Source: RYN-433 sp036558265 | GTDB lineage: Bacteria > Planctomycetota > Phycisphaerae > Tepidisphaerales > Tepidisphaeraceae | Assembly: GCA_036558265.1 (NCBI GenBank) | Contig: DATBFY010000763.1 | Coordinates: forward strand, 1 to 12,321 | DNA: 12,321 nt | Direction of reading: 5' to 3' | Shown here: positions 1-7,792 of the stretch, piece after piece | Position numbering within the stretch: the stretch's first letter is position 1 | How the letters are laid out: each line of letters starts with the position of its first letter | Translations under genes and position numbers: made by a program | The notes under the pieces: generated by a model | What the model was told of the DNA's origin: nothing | Databases searched by the model: none | The model's input: the letters and a program-made list of their open reading frames with translations, nothing else

Positions 1-3000
1 GGGGTTGCCCGCGCCGTCGTTGCTGGTGAGGTAGACGTCGGCCCCCTGGCCCGAGAGCGCGAACGCCGCGCCGAACCCGCCGATCTCACTGAAGGAGACG
101 AAACCGTTGGCCGGGATGACCGTCCCCGCCGGGATCTGCCAGCGGCGGAGGTCGGCGTCGGTGTCGCTCAGCCACCACCCGCCGACGTCGATCGCAGCGC
201 CGGTCGTGTTGTGAAGTTCGATCCAGTTGGTCGCGCCGCTTCCGGCCGCGTCGGCCATCACCTCGTTGATCACGACCGCGTTCTGCGTGAGATAGTTGAA
301 CGCGTCGTCCGCCCCGGTCCGCGGTGTGCCGCCGCCCACCTGGCTCGCCCGCCAACCCGCCGCGGTGGACATGACCGCGTCGCTCGCCGCCGGGTCGATC
401 GCCGTCAGCGAATACCCGCCGCCGTCGGTCGCGCCATACCAGCCGTCGTTGTAGACGATGTCTTCGATCACCTGTCCGAACGGCGTCGCCAGCGTGATCT
501 GCTCGCCACCGTCATCCAGCGTCCCCGTGTACGGCCCCAGGACTGCCGCGCCCGGATAACGGGTCCCGAACGCCGTCGGGTTCTTCGCGATCACCACGCG
601 CCCGCCCGCCGGGATCGATGCGCTGCCCGCCGGGAACGTGAAGCTGATCCCGTTGGTGAACGTGAAGCCACTCGGATCGATTGCCGTCGCCCCCGTGTTC
701 TTCAGCTCGACGTACTCGAAATCGTCCGCCGTGTACGGCGAGCCCGCGGGCGGGGGTGCCGGGTCGTACATGATCTCGCTGATCCGCAGCGCCGGCGGAT
801 TGCCGATCACGAACGCCGCGTCCACCAGCGCACTCCATTCGCCGCTGGTATTGAGGATACGGGCGCGGATCCGGCGGCTGGTCGGAATGTTCACCGTCGC
901 GCTGGTCGCGGCAGAGATCGCGCTGGGATTGACCGTTCCGCCGCTCAACCGCGGGTCGCTCCCGTCGGTCGTGTAGTAGATCGTCCCGACCTGCCCGCCC
1001 GGCTTGGTGATCGTTAGCGACGTCGAGCCCGCGAACGTGCCCCCATAGCGGCTGAAGACCGGCGCGTTCGTGTTCTTCGGGTAAACCTGGTTGTTGCTCT
1101 GCCCCTTGAGCTGCGTGATCAGCGTGTTCGTGCGATTGGGGAAGAAGTTGGTCAGCAGCGTGTTCATGTCCGCCAGCCAGCCGTCGCGCGTGAAGGGCGC
1201 GCCCGGACTCCAGTTGTCGCCCCAGCGTGCGGACTCGGGGACCAGGGGCCCCTTGATCTCGTTCACCCGCGCCTGCCACAGCGCCGCGGCGCCGGTCGGT
1301 GTCAGAACCCCCCCCGGCGTCAACAGCAGGCGCTGAACCTCGTCGGCGAAGAGCTGCCGGTACTCCGGGTTGGAGCGCAGGCGGCTGTGGATCTCCGTCG
1401 GCCCGCCCGAGTCATTCTTTCCCACCACGTTCGTGCCCAGCGCGTTGGCGATCGAATCGTCTCCCCCGCCGATCGAGTGCTCGGAGTCCCACGCCTGGAA
1501 GTGCCACTTCGCGCCCGGTTCGTTGCGGTTGAACGACGCGTACCAGTTGTGCTGCGCCCAGTCCGTGTTCCCCGCGTAGAAGTTCACGATCATGTAGTCG
1601 ATGAACGGTTTGATGTCGAGCTCGTTCACCACCGCCTGGTAATTGGCGGCCACCGACATGTCCTTGCGCACATCGGTCAGCAGCTTGTTGTAGTTCGTGG
1701 TGGATCCCGACACCACCGTGGACGACGTGTGCTTCAGCACGTCGTAGTCATCGTTCGCCCCGCCGTAGTACGACGCCGCGAAATTGTCGTCCGGCTTCTC
1801 GTGCAGGTAATACATCCCCCAGTACAGGCCATTGAGGTACAGGTTCACGAAACGCCCGTGCGGCGAAACCCCCGCCCCCGAGGCGTTCATCAGGTCCGCC
1901 ACGTACTGATCGACGATGAACTCGGCGTCGCCGCGCTGGTTCTGCGGGTTCACCCCGCCGCCGTACGTCCACGACTTGTTGAACATCGCGTCCAGGATCA
2001 GGTGATCGAACGACTGCGTCGCCCCGCTGCCCGGCCCGAAGATGTCGTAGTTCAGGCTCGATTCGCCGAACTGCTCCTGGAATTTCACGTCAAGCGACAA
2101 CTTGTCGTCGCGCCAATCGATGTCGCTGCTCCCCCCCTGCAATTGCACCGCCGCCGTCGTCCCCACCCCCTTGCTCCCGTCCGGATTGATGAACTCGAAC
2201 GACGTCGCATGGTCCACGCGGTTGTCGTTCGAGTTGTACAAGCCGCTGCCGTCCGGATCGAACCAGTCGTTCCAGGGCATCGACAGCGACACGCTCGGGA
2301 TCGACTCCAGGTCGCTCTTGATCTCCGCCCCGTACTCCGGGTTGTTGACGATCGTCGGGTCCATCGCCCAGTCGGGCCCGGCGTGACCCCAGTTGAGCGC
2401 CGGTGGCAATCCCGCGCCGCTCTGCTCCAGCACCTGGTCCAGGAAGATGTACGTCTGGCCGTCCACGTCCGTCGGGATGTACCCCGATTTGTACGCGATC
2501 GCGCGCACCGTCATCGTCTGATCGACCCGGATCGGGCCCGTGTAGACCGTGCCGCTCGTCGGCGTCGGCACCGAGCCATCCGTCGTGTAGCGGAGCGTCG
2601 CGCCCGGCGTATCCGAGCCGATCCGCAGGTCGAACGGCGCGTCATAAAACCCGCGATCGACGCTGAACTCCGTATCCGACACCCGCCCCAGCGCCCCCGC
2701 GCTGTTGGCGGCGCCCGGGGTGGGTGTGGTCATGTACTGGGCCGGTCCGAAGGTCAGCCGGTCTCCCAACAGCTCCGGCATGATCAGGAAATCGGGGCTC
2801 GTCGCCGAGTCGTTCAACCCCTGGATCGCCAGCACGTTCTTACCCGCCCGCAACGACGACAGGTATTGCGAAACGTCGATATCGACGAACCCGCTGTTCT
2901 TCGCCACCGTCCCCGTCGCCGCCGAGTTCCAAGCGGGCGTTTGCGGCGCGTTCGCCGACGCGATCTTCATGCCGTTCAGGTATGCGACAAAGCCGTCGTC

Positions 3001-3879
3001 ATACCTCATCCGCAGCTTGAGCGAGGTGAAATCGTTAACCCCCGAGACTTCGAACACCACTCGCGCAAACGCCGAGCTATTCTTCCCCACCCCCGACATT
3101 TGAGACCCCACATCGGTCTGGATCACCGAATCGTAACTCGACGCGCCCGAGTCGTTGTCGTAGCCGATCCCCGTCTGGCCAGTGATAGGCCAGTCCTCGT
3201 CGTTAAAGTCCCACGCGTTCCAGTTCGCCGGCAGGTCGCTGGCCGCGGTCGGAATCAGGACCGAGGCCAGGGCCCCGGCCTGCCCCGAGCCGACCAGTGT
3301 CAGGGCGGTGATCTTCGTCGGGGTCCCCAGACCATAGGAGACGTCCGCCGCCTGCCCGGGAAACGGGTCATATTCCGATACGACCGTGTTGTCTGACTTG
3401 GTCAGCCCCAGGTACTCGCCATTGGCGTCGAGCGAGAAATTCGTGTGCAGCTTCCCGCCTGGGCCGGTGACCATCGTCGTGCCGGACGTCGGCGGGCGGC
3501 TGTCTGCGAAGACGACCAGATACCCCCCTGCCGCGATCGTCGTCCCGGCCGGGAACGTGGACTTGCCTGGATTGCCCTTGCTGTCCGAGAGGTGGCAGCC
3601 GCCCAGGTTAACAGGAGAAGTCGAGGGATTGTAAATCTCAATCCAGTCCTGCCGGGTGCCGTAATCGTCGAGCAGAGGGGAATTCAGGTTGCTCGCGAGG
3701 AACTCGTTGATGACCGGATCGCCCGCCGCCAGCAGCACGCGCGATTCGAGCGATTCCACCCCCCACCGCGCCGCCCGCGCCAGCGCGCGGCGACTCCCGC
3801 GCTTCCGGTCGTGGACCGGAAAACCCTTTGTACCGCGCCCCAGACCAGCGGCGCGGGTGGTGTCGGTCGGTGCGATCAT
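1..3879 (-). CDS. Large secreted LEPR-motif protein with lamin-tail, CotH and chitobiase-type domains (3' end outside window)
   Basis: The reading frame is open for 1293 codons from ATG 3879 and runs off the left edge. Domains by residue, as I read them: basic N-terminus; LEPR-like motif LESRVLLA (44-51); lamin tail domain 1 (about 53-165, with INEFLASN and DWIEIYNPS); a jelly-roll-like region (about 180-390, with DDGFVAYLNG); chitobiase/hexosaminidase C-terminal-type domain (about 402-466, RYTTDGSVPT); CotH-like domain (about 520-870); a second chitobiase-type domain (about 936-1013, IYYTTDGSDPR); lamin tail domains 2 (from about 1032, ISEIMYDP) and 3 (from about 1199, VINEVMAD). CotH family members are atypical protein kinases. 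Here D773 in GNTDW, N778 in HNWY and D798 in WDSEHS look like the family's catalytic and metal-binding residues; that assignment is inference. It is probably exported and surface-associated. An upstream in-frame ATG at 3912 is possible; neither start has a strong ribosome-binding site, though GAAG lies 8 nt before 3879. It is divergent from the next gene. Substrate unknown. Confidence 0.93.
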   Translation of the reverse strand, partial: MIAPTDTTRAAGLGRGTKGFPVHDRKRGSRRALARAARWGVESLESRVLLAAGDPVINEFLASNLNSPLLDDYGTRQDWIEIYNPSTSPVNLGGCHLSDSKGNPGKSTFPAGTTIAAGGYLVVFADSRPPTSGTTMVTGPGGKLHTNFSLDANGEYLGLTKSDNTVVSEYDPFPGQAADVSYGLGTPTKITALTLVGSGQAGALASVLIPTAASDLPANWNAWDFNDEDWPITGQTGIGYDNDSGASSYDSVIQTDVGSQMSGVGKNSSAFARVVFEVSGVNDFTSLKLRMRYDDGFVAYLNGMKIASANAPQTPAWNSAATGTVAKNSGFVDIDVSQYLSSLRAGKNVLAIQGLNDSATSPDFLIMPELLGDRLTFGPAQYMTTPTPGAANSAGALGRVSDTEFSVDRGFYDAPFDLRIGSDTPGATLRYTTDGSVPTPTSGTVYTGPIRVDQTMTVRAIAYKSGYIPTDVDGQTYIFLDQVLEQSGAGLPPALNWGHAGPDWAMDPTIVNNPEYGAEIKSDLESIPSVSLSMPWNDWFDPDGSGLYNSNDNRVDHATSFEFINPDGSKGVGTTAAVQLQGGSSDIDWRDDKLSLDVKFQEQFGESSLNYDIFGPGSGATQSFDHLILDAMFNKSWTYGGGVNPQNQRGDAEFIVDQYVADLMNASGAGVSPHGRFVNLYLNGLYWGMYYLHEKPDDNFAASYYGGANDDYDVLKHTSSTVVSGSTTNYNKLLTDVRKDMSVAANYQAVVNELDIKPFIDYMIVNFYAGNTDWAQHNWYASFNRNEPGAKWHFQAWDSEHSIGGGDDSIANALGTNVVGKNDSGGPTEIHSRLRSNPEYRQLFADEVQRLLLTPGGVLTPTGAAALWQARVNEIKGPLVPESARWGDNWSPGAPFTRDGWLADMNTLLTNFFPNRTNTLITQLKGQSNNQVYPKNTNAPVFSRYGGTFAGSTSLTITKPGGQVGTIYYTTDGSDPRLSGGTVNPSAISAATSATVNIPTSRRIRARILNTSGEWSALVDAAFVIGNPPALRISEIMYDPAPPPAGSPYTADDFEYVELKNTGATAIDPSGFTFTNGISFTFPAGSASIPAGGRVVIAKNPTAFGTRYPGAAVLGPYTGTLDDGGEQITLATPFGQVIEDIVYNDGWYGATDGGGYSLTAIDPAASDAVMSTAAGWRASQVGGGTPRTGADDAFNYLTQNAVVINEVMADAAGSGATNWIELHNTTGAAIDVGGWWLSDTDADLRRWQIPAGTVIPANGFVSFSEIGGFGAAFALSGQGADVYLTSNDGAGNP

Positions 3880-4075
3880 GCTCAGAACTTCACGCCCTCG
3901 TCGTGCAGTCATAATGCAATCCGCATGAACAATTCATGAATTCGAAATGAGATGGCCGCGGTGCGCCAGATGCGCATGGCGTGTGCGCGCGCGGGATAAC
4001 GACACCGTTCAAGGAGTTCCCTCCAGGATCACGCACATCGGCCGCGCGTTACCGGCACAGCGCGGCGCGCGTGAA

Positions 4076-4109
4076 CGTTGGCGCGGCATCTGCGATCACC
4101 GCGCCAACG
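4076..4109. repeat. Perfect 11-bp inverted repeat with 12-nt loop
   Basis: The arms CGTTGGCGCGG (4076-4086) and CCGCGCCAACG (4099-4109) are exact reverse complements around a 12-nt loop. No T-tract follows on either strand, so a simple intrinsic terminator is unlikely. It lies about 200 bp upstream of the minus-strand CotH/LTD start and would fall in that gene's 5' leader if the candidate promoter at 4284-4312 is used. It could be an RNA hairpin in that leader or a protein-binding site. Confidence 0.7.
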
Positions 4110-4283
4110 GCCCTGACTGCTCCGCCAATCAACCCGTTTCACTTCGTGCGGGAACCGTCAGTCGTCATCGACGCCCTCGATAACCACTGACCGCGCGCGA
4201 TGGGCGGCGGATACTCACGGGTGACACGTCCAGGTTGCACAAACGTTTGAAGATCTGGCGTCCGCCTTCGCCGGTCCCGAGAA

Positions 4284-4312
4284 AACGTAACCTCACCCCA
4301 CACTACGGTCAA
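4284..4312 (-). promoter_or_regulatory. Candidate sigma-70-like promoter for the CotH/LTD gene
   Basis: Read on the minus strand, TTGACC (4312-4307) is followed after exactly 17 bp by TACGTT (4289-4284). The first hexamer matches the -35 consensus at five of six positions, the second the -10 consensus at only three. Transcription would start about 370-400 nt upstream of the CotH/LTD start codon, giving a long leader that contains the 4076-4109 hairpin. Promoter consensus in planctomycetes is less well established than in E. coli, so this is tentative. Confidence 0.28.
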
Positions 4313-4323
4313 TCAAATTTGAT
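4312..4323. promoter_or_regulatory. Palindrome ATCAAATTTGAT next to the candidate -35 box
   Basis: This is a perfect 12-bp palindrome in an AT-richer patch. It shares its first base with the upstream end of the candidate minus-strand -35 element at 4307-4312. Its place and symmetry suit a binding site for a dimeric regulator, but no regulator gene is in the window and chance occurrence is possible. Confidence 0.28.
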
Positions 4324-4549
4324 GGTTTCTGAATAATTCCGGCGCTCTCCCAAGCCGCCCGATCGCTTAATCCAAGTCTCGCCGCCCAATTGATTTGCAG
4401 CCGGCGCAACGATTTTGCAATGCATCGCAATCCAACCCCCGTCCGCGTGGCGATTGAGGAATTGTCCGATCGCCCCTCTAACCCGTTTTAACCCCCCGTG
4501 TTATCCCTTCTGACTCTGCGGCGTCTGTGCAGGGCGAGGCTTGGCATTT

Positions 4550-4565
4550 GTCGAGTCCGCTCGAC
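4550..4565. promoter_or_regulatory. Inverted repeat GTCGAG-N4-CTCGAC upstream of the first repeat-protein gene
   Basis: Six-base arms GTCGAG (4550-4555) and CTCGAC (4560-4565) flank TCCG, about 100 bp before the ATG at 4668. A poor promoter-like pair, TTGTCG (4548-4553) and TTAAAG (4571-4576) with 17 bp between, would put this repeat in the spacer, where an operator would act. It could equally be a small RNA hairpin in a leader. Low support. Confidence 0.25.
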
Positions 4566-4653
4566 CTGCGTTAAAGTGGGCGAGCATCGCGTTGCCCAGT
4601 GGAGGGACGCCGTTTCACGCAAGTTTCGGGCAACCCACCGACGAGAAGTTTGC

Positions 4654-4658
4654 AGGAG
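4654..4658 (+). promoter_or_regulatory. Ribosome-binding site AGGAG that fixes the start at 4668
   Basis: AGGAG lies 9 nt before ATG 4668. It abuts the in-frame ATG at 4659, too close to serve it, and lies downstream of the in-frame GTG at 4599. This makes 4668 the best start, giving a basic N-terminus MAVRQPRRDRKRSRF directly before the LEPR motif. Confidence 0.75.
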
Positions 4659-4667
4659 ATGTATCCC

Positions 4668-7484
4668 ATGGCCGTGCGCCAACCCCGCCGCGACCGCAAG
4701 CGGTCCCGTTTTAACGTCATTCAGCACGCAGTTTTTGCCATTGATACCTTGGAGTCCCGCCGGCTTCTCGCGTCCACTCTCGACGCCGGCCTGCTTACGG
4801 TGGACGGGACGAATGCGAATGACGACATCTCCCTGGCCATCACCAGCGGCGCTCTTACGGTCAGTCTCAATGGTCACCCGGACGGAACGTTCGACGCCTC
4901 ACAGATCACCGCCGGCATCCAGGTCAGCGGGTTGGATGGGGATGACTCGATCTCGCTCGCGGGTGTGGCGATCAATGCAACCCTGTCGGGCGGCGACGGC
5001 AACGACACCCTGGTCGGCGGGGCGGGAAATGACTTCCTTGCCGGCAATGACGGCAATGACACCTTCTTCTCCAACGACGGCCGGCCCGACACGCTCGACG
5101 GCAGCGACGGCAACGACACCGCGTCGGACGTGGATAGCTCCGACATCTTCATCAGCATCGAGACGGGTCTGCCCGCCGCCCAGGTGCTGGTCACGATCGG
5201 CGGCAACCCGGTCGCCAACAACTCGACCACGCCGATCGACTTCGGCAGCGTGACGCAGGGCGACACCGGCCCGACCCGCACGTTCACGGTCAGCAACACC
5301 GGCAACGACGTGCTGATCCTCGGGACGGTGAACCTGCCGGCGGGCTTCACGCTGGCCGACCCGCTGGTCGGTCCGCTCGACCCGGGCGCCAGCGAATCGT
5401 TCACGATCCAGGTCGATACGTCGGTGGCGGGCACCAAGTCCGGCGTGGTCTCCTTTGCCAACACCGATCCGAACCAGAACCCGTTCAGCTTCAGCATCAC
5501 GGCCAACGTGGACCCCGCCCCGCCGCCAATCCCGGATGTCGGCGTGACGGTCAACGGCGCGGACGTGCCGGACGGACAGACCACGCCGATCGACTTCGGC
5601 ACGGTCACCCAGGGCGCAGCCGGGCCAACGCTGGACTTCACAGTCAGCAACGACGGCAACGCGGTGCTGAACCTGTCGAACCTGTCGCTGCCCGCCGGCT
5701 ACTCGCTGGTCGAAGGCCTTTCCGGTTCGCTCAACCCGGGCGAGAGCGATACCTTCACCGTGCGCCTGGATTCATCCGCGCTGGGTACCCAGTCCGGCCA
5801 GATCACGTTCAACAGCAATGACCCCGACGAAGACCCCTTTAACTTCTCGATTACTGGCCTGGTCGCGCCGGTCGTGGTGCCGCCGAAGGTCGCGGTGACG
5901 CTCCGCGCCCCCGCGCAGAACATCGACAACGGCAATACTTCGATCGAGTTCGGCAACCGCGAGGTCGGCGCGAAAGGCCCGACGCGAACCTTCCGCGTCC
6001 GCAACGACGGCAATGGCGACCTGGTGCTGGGCGACGTGGTCCTGCCCGCGGGCTTCAAGCTGATCGACCCGCTGGTCGGGCCGCTCAAGCCCGGCGAGTC
6101 GGAATCGTTCGTGGTGCAGATGGACACGTCGGCGGCGCCGGGCACGTACACGGGCCTGGTGAGCATTCCGACCAACGACCCCGGTGCGGCGACCTTCACC
6201 TTCCGCGTGACCGGCGCGATCGTTTCGGTCGGCACCGGGCCGATCCCGGAAATCACGCTCAAGACCGTGCAGTCCGGCCAGCTTCGCGGCGTGGTGACGG
6301 GCTCGTCGTCGTTCAGCTTCGGCACCGCCGCCCAAGGCTCGAAGATGAGCCGCGCCGCGCGCACGTTCGTGGTTGCCAACGACGGCAACGCCGACCTCAA
6401 GCTCGGCAAGGTCTCGCTGCCCAAAGGGTTCGTCGTGCTCGACGGCCTGGGAAGCGTGATCAAGTCCGGCGCGACCGACAATCTCGTGATCGCGCTCGAC
6501 ACCACCGGCTCGATGGGCGCCAAGTCCGGATCCGTCTCGTTCGGCACCAACGACTCGAACGAGAACCCCTTCTCGTTTGCGATCAGCGGCACGGTCGGCC
6601 AACCGGGCGCCGGCGGCACGCCCGAGGTCACCGTCACGATGACCAACGGCACGCCCGTGGTGGACGGCGCCAGCGGCGCGATCGGCTTCGGCACGGTGCA
6701 GCAGAACGCCACGGCCCCGACGCGCACCTTCCGCGTGCGCAATGACGGCAATGGCATGCTGACCGTCGGCTCGGTCTCGGTGCCCGGCGGGTACACGGTC
6801 GTCGCGCCGCTCGCGGGCCCGATCCTGCCGGGCGCGACGACAAGCTTCACGGTGCGTCTGAACACCAACTCGGCTGGCACGAAGAGCGGGCAGATCTCGT
6901 TCGCCGCGAACGACTCGAACGAGAACCCCTTCAACTTCGCGATCGTCGGCACGATCACCCCGGCCGTCGGCGGCGGGCCGAGCGTCACGGCGGCGCTCTC
7001 CGGCGGCACGCTGACCGTCAGCGGCACCAGCGGCATCGATACGATCACGCTGGGCGGCTCATCCCGCAAGCTGACGGTGGTCGCCAACGGCAAGACGGTG
7101 GGCGGCTCGCCATTCAACGGCGTGTCCCGCATCGTCGTCAACGGCAACGACGGCGCCGACCGCATCGACGGATCGGCCGTCTCGGTCCCGCTCGTGCTCA
7201 ACGGCGGCAACGGCAACGACACGCTGATCGGCGGCGGCGGGAACGACGCCCTCAACGGCAACGCCGGCGACGACAACCTCGACGGCGGCGACGGCAACGA
7301 CACCCTCCTGGGCGGCAGCAACGACGACGTCCTCACCGGCGGCGCGGCCCTCGACAGCCTCAAGGGCGAGGACGGCGACGACACGCTCAACGGGGCGGAT
7401 GGCCTGGCCGACCTCCTCCTGGACGGCGGGGCGGGGAATGACCTGGTGCACAAGGATCGCGTGGACCCCTGGACGGGGACGTGA
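4668..7484 (+). CDS. LEPR-motif choice-of-anchor-D/RTX calcium-binding repeat protein (paralogue A)
   Basis: The product is 938 residues. A basic N-terminus leads to LESRRLLAS (28-36), the planctomycete LEPR-XLL export-type motif. An N-terminal module (37-160) ends in RTX-type nonapeptides (from 108: GGDGNDTL, GGAGND). Five Ig-like choice-of-anchor-D (ASH-like) repeats follow, starting at residues 172, 290, 407, 528 and 653; most share PTRTF-V-N, LPAG, PG-S-SF and NDPDEDPF-F-I type motifs. A second module (772-938) repeats the N-terminal plan, carries RTX repeats from 844, and ends KDRVDPWTGT. RTX repeats of this kind bind Ca2+ and fold outside the cell, so a surface or matrix adhesin-like role is likely; the ligand is unknown. 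No transmembrane anchor or PEP-CTERM is visible. A tandem paralogue starts 308 bp downstream. No enzymatic motif is seen. Confidence 0.95.
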   Translation: MAVRQPRRDRKRSRFNVIQHAVFAIDTLESRRLLASTLDAGLLTVDGTNANDDISLAITSGALTVSLNGHPDGTFDASQITAGIQVSGLDGDDSISLAGVAINATLSGGDGNDTLVGGAGNDFLAGNDGNDTFFSNDGRPDTLDGSDGNDTASDVDSSDIFISIETGLPAAQVLVTIGGNPVANNSTTPIDFGSVTQGDTGPTRTFTVSNTGNDVLILGTVNLPAGFTLADPLVGPLDPGASESFTIQVDTSVAGTKSGVVSFANTDPNQNPFSFSITANVDPAPPPIPDVGVTVNGADVPDGQTTPIDFGTVTQGAAGPTLDFTVSNDGNAVLNLSNLSLPAGYSLVEGLSGSLNPGESDTFTVRLDSSALGTQSGQITFNSNDPDEDPFNFSITGLVAPVVVPPKVAVTLRAPAQNIDNGNTSIEFGNREVGAKGPTRTFRVRNDGNGDLVLGDVVLPAGFKLIDPLVGPLKPGESESFVVQMDTSAAPGTYTGLVSIPTNDPGAATFTFRVTGAIVSVGTGPIPEITLKTVQSGQLRGVVTGSSSFSFGTAAQGSKMSRAARTFVVANDGNADLKLGKVSLPKGFVVLDGLGSVIKSGATDNLVIALDTTGSMGAKSGSVSFGTNDSNENPFSFAISGTVGQPGAGGTPEVTVTMTNGTPVVDGASGAIGFGTVQQNATAPTRTFRVRNDGNGMLTVGSVSVPGGYTVVAPLAGPILPGATTSFTVRLNTNSAGTKSGQISFAANDSNENPFNFAIVGTITPAVGGGPSVTAALSGGTLTVSGTSGIDTITLGGSSRKLTVVANGKTVGGSPFNGVSRIVVNGNDGADRIDGSAVSVPLVLNGGNGNDTLIGGGGNDALNGNAGDDNLDGGDGNDTLLGGSNDDVLTGGAALDSLKGEDGDDTLNGADGLADLLLDGGAGNDLVHKDRVDPWTGT
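5181..6980 (+). repeat. Array of five choice-of-anchor-D repeats inside paralogue A
   Basis: Five in-frame units of 118, 117, 121, 125 and 119 codons begin at 5181, 5535, 5886, 6249 and 6624. Units 1, 2, 3 and 5 carry a GPT/APT-type turn before the central strand. Unit 4 instead has SRAARTF and a distinctive GQLRGVV-GSSSFSFGTA lead. Units 4 and 5 end with NDSNENPF; units 1 to 3 use NTDPNQNPF, NDPDEDPF and NDPGAATF. The units therefore differ by position, rather than being near-identical copies. Confidence 0.85.
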
Positions 7485-7590
7485 CGACCGGCGGGGCCGC
7501 TTCACGGCTGGGCTCTTCTCGTCGAGGCGCATTCAAGCGGTCCTGACCGCGTACGCTGCTGTCGCGCTTCTCGCTTGCGCGGCCGCCAAT

Positions 7591-7609
7591 CACGGGCGGG
7601 CCGCCCGTG
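7591..7609. repeat. GC hairpin, 9-bp arms, downstream of paralogue A
   Basis: CACGGGCGG and CCGCCCGTG are perfect reverse complements around a single G, so the folded form would be a 7-bp stem with a small loop. It lies about 107 bp after the stop of paralogue A and is followed by CCACCTGAGCC, not a T-tract. It may be a dispersed intergenic hairpin (REP-like) or a Rho-assisted transcript end. A hairpin built from the same GCCCGT/ACGGGC core lies at the right edge of the window. Confidence 0.6.
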
Positions 7610-7650
7610 CCACCTGAGCCCGCTCCGTCCCACCGCCTTGTGTGCACCAG

Positions 7651-7664
7651 TTCACATACGTGAA
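7651..7664. promoter_or_regulatory. Operator-like inverted repeat TTCAC-N4-GTGAA
   Basis: The 14-mer TTCACATACGTGAA has perfect 5-bp arms and a 4-nt spacer. It lies about 130 bp before the start of paralogue B and about 30 bp before a weak promoter-like pair. The layout is typical of a dimeric-regulator site, but I cannot link it to any family. Confidence 0.3.
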
Positions 7665-7695
7665 TGGTAATCCCTTGCGATCCGAATTTGCGGCC

Positions 7696-7725
7696 TTGTT
7701 CGGGGCTTTGTGGCCACACTACATT
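7696..7725 (+). promoter_or_regulatory. Weak promoter-like pair for paralogue B
   Basis: TTGTTC (7696-7701) and TACATT (7720-7725) are separated by 18 bp. They match the sigma-70 hexamers at three and four of six positions. The predicted transcript would start about 60 nt before the ATG at 7793. Weak evidence on its own. Confidence 0.2.
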
Positions 7726-7777
7726 GGCGGGTCTGCCTCGTTTTGGGCTGCCTCGTGTTCTGACCTGCCGTACGAGT

Positions 7778-7784
7778 GAGGAGG
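7778..7784 (+). promoter_or_regulatory. Strong ribosome-binding site GAGGAGG for paralogue B
   Basis: GAGGAGG lies 8 nt before ATG 7793, an ideal spacing. It selects this start over the in-frame GTG at 7664, which would add 43 residues with no recognisable feature. Confidence 0.85.
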
Positions 7785-7792
7785 ACGCTTTC

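Larger units (their letters stand above)
3880..4667. other. Divergent intergenic region, 788 bp, no convincing gene
   Basis: The stretch separates the leftward CotH/LTD gene from the rightward repeat-protein gene. It is less GC-rich in its right half than the flanking genes. I see an 11-bp inverted repeat (4076-4109), perfect palindromes AATTCATGAATT (3931-3942), CAAACGTTTG (4240-4249) and ATCAAATTTGAT (4312-4323), a leftward promoter-like pair (4284-4312) and a 6-bp inverted repeat (4550-4565). Short open frames exist, for example 3947-4183 on the plus strand, but they have no ribosome-binding site, no recognisable motif and an arginine-rich composition typical of noncoding GC-rich DNA. The region probably holds both promoters and long 5' leaders. 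Confidence 0.75.
7485..7792. other. 308-bp gap between the tandem paralogues
   Basis: There is no convincing gene. The stretch contains a GC hairpin (7591-7609), an inverted repeat TTCAC-N4-GTGAA (7651-7664), a weak promoter-like pair (7696-7725) and the strong ribosome-binding site of the next gene. The open frame of the downstream gene extends back to a GTG at 7664, but the residues before 7793 show no signal-like or family feature. The gap suggests that the two paralogues may be transcribed separately. Confidence 0.7.

Noticed and set aside
1387..3396. 669-codon open frame on the plus strand
   Set aside because: It is antisense to the CotH/LTD gene, is dominated by Arg/Val/His from GC-rich third-position bias, and has no family motif. 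The opposite strand reads clear LTD and CotH domains.
3947..4183. Small plus-strand frame (78 codons) in the divergent region
   Set aside because: It has no ribosome-binding site, an arginine-rich composition, no recognisable motif, and overlaps the inverted repeat at 4076-4109.
4541..4555. TTGGCA as a possible sigma-54 -24 element
   Set aside because: The required GC dinucleotide at the -12 position is absent at the right spacing.
4599..4667. Earlier starts for paralogue A (GTG 4599, ATG 4659)
   Set aside because: The AGGAG at 4654-4658 fits only ATG 4668, and the extra residues show no signal feature.
5699..7453. 584-codon minus-strand open frame
   Set aside because: It is antisense to paralogue A and is a Ser/Pro/Val-rich shadow of its repeat codons.
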